Shown one piece after another: positions 1-5,628 of a stretch of 5,628 nt of DNA. Location: NCBI GenBank assembly GCA_002683735.1, contig NYTZ01000142.1, positions 1 to 5,628 of the forward strand, given 5' to 3'. Position 1 is the first letter of the stretch. Each line of letters opens with the position of its first letter. The position numbers and the translations under genes were made by a program. This DNA is from Flavobacteriales bacterium (GTDB taxonomy: Bacteria > Bacteroidota > Bacteroidia > Flavobacteriales > UA16). The notes below the pieces were generated by a model. It searched no databases and had not been told where the DNA came from. It was given only the letters and a program-made list of their open reading frames with translations.

Positions 1-1
1 C

Positions 2-3000
2 GTGTCGCCGGTGTTCAGCATCCGGAGGCTCGACTTCCACGACCTGGACCCGGCGCGGGGGGCGCTCCGCGGCGAGCTTACGCTCCACTTCGATTCCGAC
101 CTTCCGGCAGTGGAGATTGTCGAGGCGGGGCAAGTTGTGTCTCTCACTGGATCGAACACCACAGTGGCGGTCACCGCCAACGCCACAACGCTTACTTTGC
201 GTATTCCAGGAGAGGAGGGCACAATCTCCACTGGGGACGTGGACGCCTTCGTCCCGCCGAAACCGCTGACGGTCGACTTCGTGGACATGGACTTGCGGCT
301 CGGGATTCTGAGCGGCGTGCTCACGGTCACGACCGACGCGGCGACCCCCGCGCTGGTGCGTGTCTTCCGGCTTCCGGCCGGCTCGAGCAACATGACGGTG
401 CCCTCCGAGCTCGGCTCCCCGATGCTCACCGCGGTCGCGTCGGAGGTGACGGGGATTCCGGTCGGCCCGCTCGCCTTCGACGTGAACACTTCCGTCATCG
501 CGGTGGACACCTTCGGAGGTTTCGCGTCGTGGCCGAAGTTGATTGTGCCGCTCGACGACCTCAGCATCACGTACTCTGTGTCGGATACAGACCCTGACCA
601 GGGAAAATACGAGGGGACCCTGGTGCTGATCGCCGTCCCCGCTCGCCCGCGAATCTTCGAGATCTACTGGCGATCGAAGACAACATCTTGGGTGCACTTC
701 ACGGCCATCCCCCATACGGTGCGTGCAGACATCACGATCAGCACCTCAGCGGATCCGTTGTTCGTCGGGAAAGAGCAGGTCAACTCAAGAACTATGCTGT
801 GAGGAGAGGAGCTAGCGGCGCGCTGTGGGAAGCGAGCTGTTCACCAGGGAGCAGTATGAGAGCAGTTGGAGCAGTGGAAGCGGTGTAAGCAGTTTTAGCA
901 GTATGTGATGTTACGAAAGATGAGCAGGAAAGAGCAGGTCCAGTTCCGCGTTGGTGCGACGGTGATCGACTTTCCGGATCTTATCGACGTGGCGCGTCCG
1001 ACTCTCGTAGCCTTCACGGACGTCGACTGCCGCAGCGGCGGCCTTGCGGGAATGCTGACCGTCATGGCGCCTCAGGCTGCCGCCCGTCTGTACGTGCATG
1101 CGTTGCTTCCAGACGGGACGAAGGAGCACGTCGTGACGCTCTCAGGCCCTGAAGGAGCTTTTCCGCTCGCCATGGGCCTCGCAGCCGCGCGCCCCGCGGG
1201 AACCATGCCGACAACGCTCGAGGTGACGGCCCAGGCGGCGCACGGGAACATCTCGGACGCGACGTCTGTCGCGGTCACGGACTTCGGCGCACTCTCCGTT
1301 CAGTTCGTGGACCACGACCCTCGGCGTTACTTGCTTGCCGGCCGGCTGACCGTGACGGGCGCGAATCAGCAGATCGAGGTGCAGACAGTCGACGGCCAAA
1401 TGGTCGACGGGTTTCCCGGCGCTTCAGGATATTGCGTCTCCGCCGTCTGCTCTGGAGTGTGGTTGACCGCGAAATCATCAACGGGATTACGAATCAGAAG
1501 CCCGAGCTTTGCGCAATGTGCAAATCTGCTTGAAGTCGACCAGTACACCATCCCGCAGGCGGTCTTCGTAGACCTCGACACGGACATCGACCAGGTCGCG
1601 GGAGTGTTGACCATCAACCCTCCCGGGAATTACTCCGCCTTCTTGGGGTACCAGAAGGTCGATGCGGAAGGGCACGCGGTGAAAACCAACGGATTCAGCA
1701 CGTACAGCTTCGAGAGCGTGCCGCCGCCAACGCCTGATTTGGACCTTGCGCGCTTTCTGGCCGATGTGCGGCTCCGCGGGCAGCACTCTTTCGTCGAGCT
1801 CGGCGCGCCGCCGGTCGTGGATATCATTTATGAGGGAACGAACAGCCTGCGGCCGATGAACTCTTTCACGGGCACAGTGACGGTCGTCGCGCCGACCCTC
1901 GCGGTTCCTGAGCCGACCGAGACGGAGAAAGCGCAGCAGGCGCTCATCGCGGGCGAGGACAGCGCGGTCCTTATGGCTTTGGAAGAGGAGGACTTGGACG
2001 TCGTCACGGACGAGGTGTTCGTGATCTTCCCGGAGGAGCTCGGCGACGTCGAGGAGGTCGCAAGGAAGTTCGACGTGGACGACCCGTCCGTCTGGGACTT
2101 AACGCTGCCGGGGCCCATAAGCGCACCGCAAGCTATCGCGGAGGCGCGGACGCGCTACGGCACGCGGAACGCCACCTTCATCCCGGCGCCGCACCTTGAG
2201 GTTTTCTTCGAGGACCAGGACCTCCGCGTGAATATGGTCTACACCCGTATCGGCCTGCGGGACCGCTCCTCCACCCTGCGCAGAAACACCGTTCTCCGCT
2301 GGAAGGGCGCCGGGAACTTGCCACCCGAGCCCGCGGCGCCGGGCATCTGGACGATCCGGGGCTCGTGGTCGGCAGTAGGTGTGGTCGAGCTCGTTCAGCC
2401 GACGGCAAGCGGCGAGATGGTGGTGGTGGAGGAACTCGCCGTTGCGGACCACACGGATACTAGTCTCGAGTGCTGGGCCGAGTTCGTGGATGAGGACCCC
2501 TCCGGCCTGCTCGTCGGTGACCTGACGGCGAGCTCCAACAAAGCCACTATGTATTTCGGCGTGCTGGCCGGCGACACCCGGCGGCCGGTCGGCACGGCCA
2601 CGTCCTCTGTGCCGGTTAGCATCGCCACGGATGTGCTTGCGATGCAGCGCGTGCGAAGCGCGTTGGACGGGTCCGCCTTCGGGGACGTGATCCCGCTGAG
2701 CGTGCAGAACTGGGAGCTCGCGGTGAACGCGGACGGCGCGCTCGTCGCAGCGCTCGAGGCGCCGCCGCCGCAGCCGGCGCGCGAAATCTGCGACGTCTTC
2801 CGCTGCAAAACGGTCGACGTGCGCGAGCTTCCCGGCCGGAAGCTCTGGTTCGCGTCTGGACCCGGGCGGACGCTGGGCGGCCGGGGCGGCGACGTAAAGG
2901 CGAAGATGGTCGACACAGGCAGCATCTTCGGCCGTGTGCAGGGGTACTTGCTTGCGGATGACTTCCCTGTGAGCGTTGTGGCCGGGGGCCTGGCGGGTCC

Positions 3001-5628
3001 GGCCGCGCAAGGGCGCTGTGTCTACGTCGACGCGGAGAGCGACGAGGAGCTCGAGGTCTTCGTGGACGCGGACGCGGAGCAGGGCTCGCGGCCGTACAGG
3101 CTTCGCGTCGAGGACGGTTGGCAGCCCCTACCGCCGGACGCGATACATTTTCGACGTTTCGTTGCTTTGCAAGGGTGCTACAACGCGACGTCCGCCTACG
3201 CCCAGCCGGCCGCGGACCGCGCGGGCTGCCAGCGCGCGTGCTTCCACTTCGCGGCCTTCCTCTGGACCGAGCCGGGCGGGCCCTGCGCCTGCGCGGACGC
3301 CGTGGCGACGGACGCGGGGGGCTGCAACGGCTCGGCGGTGCTCGCCCACCGCGCGGTCGAGGCGGAGCTCGGCCCGCCGTCCGGGCACGCGGCGCTCATC
3401 GTGCAGGCCGTCCGCGCCGGCGGGGAGGTGCACGTTGCTGCGTGGGACCCCAACGGGCCTCGGTTCGAGCACCACTTCTCCGCCCCGGGCCTCAACGTGG
3501 ACCTGCGCGTCTTCGCGTCGAGCCGGAGCGAGGTCGTGCACGTGTCGGGCGGTGTGCTGCACCGAGGCACCGAGGCGATCCTGACTGTGGGCGAGGTCGT
3601 TGCGAGCGCCTTCGACTCGCAGTGGGACGTCTGGGCCGGCATCGTGACGCGCCCGGGCGGGGAGGGCCCCGCGGTGCGGGTCGTGGCCCTGCGCACCGAG
3701 CGGGAGCTCGGGCTCCTGCCGGTCGCGGAGACGGACGACGTCGTCATCGCCGGCCGCGTGGTCTACGTCAGCGGGGGCGCCTGGGTGCGACCCGTCGCGG
3801 AGCTCCTGCGCGCGTCCAAGCTCGCGCCCGTGGAAGCCGCCCGCAGCGCGCTTCCGTGCGTCGGCCACTTCGTCGGCATGCCGAACCACCTCGCCGTCGC
3901 GTGCTCCATTGTCTCCTCCGCGCCCTACCTCTGGCTCCGCGCCGAGCCGGACGGCCGGTGGGAGCTTGTGCGCAGCGCCTCCGGCATCCCGCGACCGGGG
4001 GTCCCGATCGTGGACGCGACGCAGCGCATGCCGAAGGACAGGCTCGCGCTTTGCACCGCCGGCGTGCGCTGCGTTGTGCCGGCGGCGCCGCTCGGCGACG
4101 CAGAGCTCACCGGGGCTTTCTGGGTGTCCGAGGGGGAATGTGCGCCTGCGTGGGATCGGGTCGTGATGGGGCCTCCCTTCGTACTGCTGCCGATGCACGA
4201 GGGTTGGTATCGCGGTTGCGGGACGGTTGGGATCGGCGCGCCGCTGCTGGACCTCGGGGATATCGAGGTCGTCGCGGCGTCGCTCGCTCCGGTCCGCCCG
4301 GGAGCGCGCGTCGGGCGCTGGTGCCGGGCGGAGGAGACACGCCTCGCGCACGGGCGGCTGCGGCCGTGCGAGGTGCTGCCGGGCGAGGCGTGCAGCTTCG
4401 TCTGCGACGCGGGCTTCGAGCCGCGCGGGACGTTCGTCTGCGGTTACGACGCGGAGGTGCGGGACTTGCGCCTCCTCGGCGGCGCGTGCGTGCGGCAGCG
4501 GTGCTCGCAGCCCCCGCCGCCGGTCAGGCACGGGATCCTCACCGCGCCGTGCTATCCACACGAGGAGCCTTGCGAGCTCCAGTGTCTGCCCGGGTACGCA
4601 GCGACGCGGAACTGGACTTGCGAGGGGGACCGCTGGGCGGACGCTCGATGCGAGCCGATGTCGTGCGTCAGCAGAGAGATCTTCTTGCCGACGCTCGGCG
4701 TCGTGGCGTGCGATGCGTCAGTGCACGGCGCGGAGATCGGCCCCGGGCGAGGGTGTTCGCCAAGTTGCGACGTTGGCCGCAGGCTGGTTGGGCATTTGAA
4801 GTGCGAGTATGGCCGTCTCGACTTCGGCTCCGCGCATTGCGTGCCCGACAGCGCGGACACGGAGGTCGCTTGGATCCATATAGCACATCTGCTCTTCGAC
4901 GCGGAACCTAGTACCAAGGCCGTTGAAGCGGCTATCGAGACTCGGACTCTAGCCCTTCCCGAGGACGTGCGCGTGCTCGGCGGTACGGACGTGGCGCAAT
5001 ACAACATTACCGCAGGGGCCCGCCGTCTCAGCCATCGGCCGTACCACTACCAGCTGCCCGGCTTCGTCGTGTTCGTCCTTATCGTGGAGCGCGGTCTTTA
5101 CGGACTGACTGGAACGAACATGTCTGCGGGGGACGAGATCTCCACCGCGCTCCTCGAGGCGAAGGTGCTCTGGGCGCGGCGCCTCGCGATGGAGGTGGAG
5201 CGACTTCCCGGATGCTTGGATCCGCCCGTTCCGCATCCCGCGGGCCGCTGGGCTTGCAGCGGTCCGCAGCACCGCGCAGAGTGCGACTTCGTCGCAGTCG
5301 ATCCTACCAGGATGGCTTGCTGGGGCTCGGCAACATGCACCGCGGTGCGGCTGGAGCCGATCGGCGGAACCTCGCGATTTGAGTCCGTGTGGACGGTGGT
5401 GCAACGCGGTGGTTGCACTTGGGCGTACATCGTCGAGACAGTAGCGATCTCGGGTACCTGGGTCATCGCGCCGATCCTCTGTCTTCTCTGCTACGCGCTG
5501 AACCGCAAGCGCTTCCGAGGCCACGTAAACGTGATGCTTGACTCAAAAGCCTCCCTTGGATACTCAGTTGAGCGCTCGCACCGAATGATTTTCGATTTCT
5601 TAGGTAGCTGCTGCGGTCTTCGAAAAAA
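2..5628 (+). CDS. Large multidomain type I membrane surface protein, partial at both ends, interrupted by one intron at 779..937
   Basis: The coding parts are 2..778 and 938..5628. Joined, they give 1822 complete codons plus two bases, with no start or stop, so both ends are missing; the GTG at position 2 is just the first full codon. The joined product has about nine beta-rich repeat modules (residues 1-866), a proline-rich linker, a WSC-like module (C1006 to C1055), three sushi/CCP-like modules (C1388 to C1560), a cysteine-rich juxtamembrane region, a membrane helix (about 1761-1780) and a basic-led tail. Twelve sequons all precede the helix: N52, N60, N130, N162, N363, N490, N670, N1008, N1056, N1484, N1615 and N1653. 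I infer a secreted-side ectodomain anchored at the cell surface, with adhesion or ligand binding as the likely role. No enzyme motif was seen. I do not recognise the specific gene. The single-gene reading is strong because repeat module 3 is split by the insert and restored by its removal. Confidence 0.85.
768..781 (+). repeat. Direct repeat, upstream copy at the intron donor
   Basis: The bases ggaaagagcaggtc are identical to those at 927-940, with an offset of 159 bases, a multiple of three. This copy encodes part of GKEQV and contains the proposed donor (AG|GT at 778/779). Such repeats can be target-site duplications left by a mobile intron (introner), or the result of a local tandem duplication. 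Confidence 0.85.
779..937 (+). other. Intron, 159 bp, GT-AG, flanked by 14-bp direct repeats
   Basis: The reading frame used on both sides meets three stops inside this stretch, at 800-802, 857-859 and 896-898. A donor CAG|GTCAAC at 778/779 and an acceptor AGCAG|GTC at 937/938 remove exactly 159 bases (53 codons), restoring residues GKEQ-VQFRVG and completing repeat module 3. The 14 bases ggaaagagcaggtc occur at both edges (768-781 and 927-940), so the cut cannot be placed uniquely from the spliced product, but only the GT-AG placement is canonical. By hand count the intron is about 52% GC, below the surrounding exons. There is no clear polypyrimidine tract before the acceptor; the only pyrimidine run is TTTT at 893-896. 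An exonic AG before and G after the intron is a border style reported for dinoflagellate introns. A frame-preserving insertion in a pseudogene is the main alternative. Confidence 0.8.
927..940 (+). repeat. Direct repeat, downstream copy at the intron acceptor
   Basis: This is a perfect 14-base copy of 768-781. It contains the proposed acceptor AGCAG|GTC, with the intron ending at 937. The identity stops sharply: the upstream copy continues into AACTC (intron) and this one into CAGTTC (exon 2). Confidence 0.85.
1907..2110 (+). other. Acidic, probably helical insertion in repeat module 7
   Basis: Residues from about 583 to 650 are rich in Asp and Glu (clusters EEEDLD, PEELGDVEE and DVDD) and contain a short hydrophobic stretch, VFVIF. 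This segment follows the degenerate module signature and accounts for the extra length of that module. Its composition differs from the Thr/Val-rich modules on each side. No known domain was recognised. It may be an inserted helical unit or a surface-exposed acidic loop. Confidence 0.45.
2759..3160 (+). other. Proline-rich linker and unassigned region
   Basis: The repeat array ends at a PPPQP linker (residues 868-872). It is followed by a cysteine pair, C877 and C882, then by a Gly-rich stretch and by VFVDADAEQG (D969 and D971). That last motif resembles a module signature but lacks the following G-x-L-T-V, so I do not count it as a repeat. The frame stays open and the base composition matches the rest of the exon. 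No known domain was recognised. Confidence 0.4.
3161..3352 (+). other. WSC-like six-cysteine module
   Basis: Residues about 1001-1064 open with LQGCYN and carry cysteines at 1006, 1023, 1027, 1042, 1044 and 1055, giving C-x16-C-x3-C-x14-C-x-C-x10-C. The leading GCY, the C-x3-C pair (GCQRAC) and the later C-x-C (PCACA) are in the order expected of WSC domains, which are putative carbohydrate-binding modules of fungal and algal surface proteins. It is shorter than usual and lacks the final cysteine pair of the classical eight-cysteine form, so a divergent WSC or PAN-like fold are both possible. Two sequons, N1008 and N1056, lie within it. Confidence 0.5.
3353..4318 (+). other. Unassigned ectodomain region, about 320 residues
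   Basis: Residues 1065-1386 lie between the WSC-like and sushi-like modules. The sequence alternates short hydrophobic and polar stretches (for example VVIAGRVVYVSGGAWV) and is rich in Val, Ala, Gly and Trp, which suggests beta structure. Cysteines are sparse and fall mainly in the second half. The frame is uninterrupted. I do not recognise a family. Confidence 0.5.
4319..4840 (+). other. Three tandem sushi/CCP-like six-cysteine modules
   Basis: Module 1 has cysteines at residues 1388, 1403, 1411, 1415, 1427 and 1443; module 2 at 1448, 1464, 1471, 1475, 1487 and 1497; module 3 at 1502, 1517, 1532, 1536, 1548 and 1560. All three keep C-x3-C-x11-C in the middle (CSFVCDAGF, CELQCLPGY and CSPSCDVGR starts). 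Modules 1 and 2 show the sushi-type G-F/Y after the fourth cysteine, and module 2 has the Trp before its last cysteine (GDRWADARC). Classical vertebrate CCPs have four cysteines; the extra pair is common in protist versions. Such modules mediate extracellular protein binding. N1484 is a sequon. Nucleotide spans are about 4322..4489, 4502..4651 and 4664..4840. Confidence 0.7.
4841..5440 (+). other. Juxtamembrane ectodomain with terminal cysteine cluster
   Basis: After the third sushi-like module, residues 1561-1684 mix helix-like stretches (for example EISTALLEAKVLWARRLAMEVE) with a hydrophobic strand (GFVVFVLIVERG), and carry sequons N1615 and N1653. Six cysteines follow at 1685, 1699, 1708, 1720, 1726 and 1752, an even number that could form three disulfides just outside the membrane. 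The alternation of strands and helices near the membrane is reminiscent of a SEA domain, but I see no diagnostic cleavage motif, so this is only a suggestion. Confidence 0.4.
5441..5500 (+). other. Transmembrane helix with stop-transfer cluster
   Basis: Residues 1761-1780 form an uncharged hydrophobic run (core ISGTWVIAPILCLLCYAL) followed at once by NRKRFRG. The positive cluster on the C-terminal side fits a type I orientation, with the ectodomain outside and the C-terminus cytosolic. The confinement of all sequons to the N-terminal side agrees. It is the only convincing membrane span in the part seen. Confidence 0.75.
5501..5628 (+). other. Start of cytoplasmic tail, truncated by the window end
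   Basis: At least 42 residues (1781-1822) follow the helix, beginning with the basic cluster and containing a Cys-Cys pair (GSCCGL) that could be acylated. The frame is still open at the last base. The last 108 bases (5521..5628) are about 47% GC by hand count, clearly below the rest of the exon, and contain donor-like sites (AC|GTAAAC at 5524/5525 and AG|GTAGC at 5603/5604). Part of this may therefore be intron rather than tail. Confidence 0.5.

Larger units (their letters stand above)
2..2758 (+). repeat. Protein-level tandem array of about nine D-x-D beta modules
   Basis: A signature of the form F/V-x-D-x-D-x3-G-x2-3-G-x-L-T-V recurs with acidic pairs at residues D14/D16, D95/D97, D195/D197, D287/D289, D384/D386, D471/D473, D685/D687 and D777/D779. 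A degenerate copy around residues 554-576 keeps FTGTVTV but has EGTN in place of the acidic pair. Spacing between copies is 81-100 residues, except about 127 from the degenerate copy to the next. A second element near each module end reads roughly P-x-G...L-x-V-x-T, for example near residues 152-164 and 344-357. Alternating hydrophobic residues suggest a beta-sandwich fold, and the D-x-D...G loop could bind calcium; both are inferences. The pattern resembles repeats I recall from large dinoflagellate proteins, but I cannot give a family accession. The array is interrupted by the intron inside module 3. Confidence 0.7.

Noticed and set aside
803..937. Intergenic gap between two separate genes, with GAGGAGAGGA as a Shine-Dalgarno site and ATG at 908 or 920 as a start
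   Set aside because: The stop at 802 falls inside repeat module 3, and removal of the 159-bp insert restores that module in frame. The purine-rich run is far from either ATG, and the protein type is eukaryotic.
1390..1520. A second intron or frameshift where the protein becomes Cys/Ser-rich (GYCVSAVCSG)
   Set aside because: The frame stays open, both other forward frames contain stops here, and the distance between flanking module signatures (87 residues) is normal with this stretch included.
2099..3010. 303-codon open frame on the - strand
   Set aside because: It has the same shadow character: biased composition, no motif, and complete overlap with the repeat modules on the + strand.
3062..3120. 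A tenth D-x-D module at VFVDADAEQG
   Set aside because: The acidic pair and glycine are present but the following G-x-L-T-V strand is missing, and the spacing (about 190 residues from the previous copy) does not fit.
3128..4561. 477-codon open frame on the - strand
   Set aside because: It lies opposite the real coding frame, is Arg/His/Ala-rich with no recognisable domain, and is explained by the scarcity of stop codons in GC-rich sequence.
3118..4911. 597-codon open frame on the + strand in another frame
   Set aside because: Its product is an Arg/Gly/Ala/Pro-rich low-complexity string typical of an out-of-frame reading of GC-rich coding DNA. The overlapping frame encodes ordered cysteine modules and a membrane helix.
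5621..5628. Poly(A) tail suggesting a cDNA end
   Set aside because: Only six A's are present, the frame is still open with no stop codon, and an apparent unspliced intron is present, so a contig or window edge is more likely.

Overview
This window most likely comes from a GC-rich eukaryotic nuclear genome, best guess a dinoflagellate. The evidence is one very long reading frame with eukaryotic surface-protein modules (sushi/CCP-like, WSC-like), N-glycosylation sequons, a C-terminal membrane helix, and what reads as a spliceosomal intron flanked by direct repeats. The lineage is inferred from gene style; the sequence alone does not prove it.

Layout: I read the whole window as one gene on the + strand, cut off at both ends. 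Exon 1 (about 2..778) and exon 2 (938..5628) share a reading frame and are separated by a 159-bp insert (779..937). The insert carries three in-frame stops and lies between two perfect copies of a 14-bp repeat. Removing 159 bp anywhere within the repeat gives the same continuous frame of 1822 codons. GT-AG borders fit 779..937 exactly. I translated exon 2 codon by codon in this frame and found no stop up to the window end.

Encoded protein, in order: about nine beta-rich modules of 80-130 residues, each opening with an F-x-D-x-D...G...G-x-L-T-V signature (nt 2..2758); a proline-rich linker and an unassigned stretch (2759..3160); a short WSC-like cysteine module (3161..3352); about 320 unassigned residues (3353..4318); three tandem six-cysteine sushi-like modules (4319..4840); a juxtamembrane domain ending in six further cysteines (4841..5440); one membrane helix (5441..5500) followed by a basic stop-transfer cluster; and the start of a cytoplasmic tail running off the window. 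All twelve N-x-S/T sequons I found lie before the helix. The picture is a large single-pass (type I) cell-surface protein, probably adhesive or ligand-binding, with no recognisable catalytic domain.

I saw no RNA gene, CRISPR array, insertion sequence, operon or bacterial-style regulatory element. The other long open frames on both strands appear to be GC-driven shadows of this gene.
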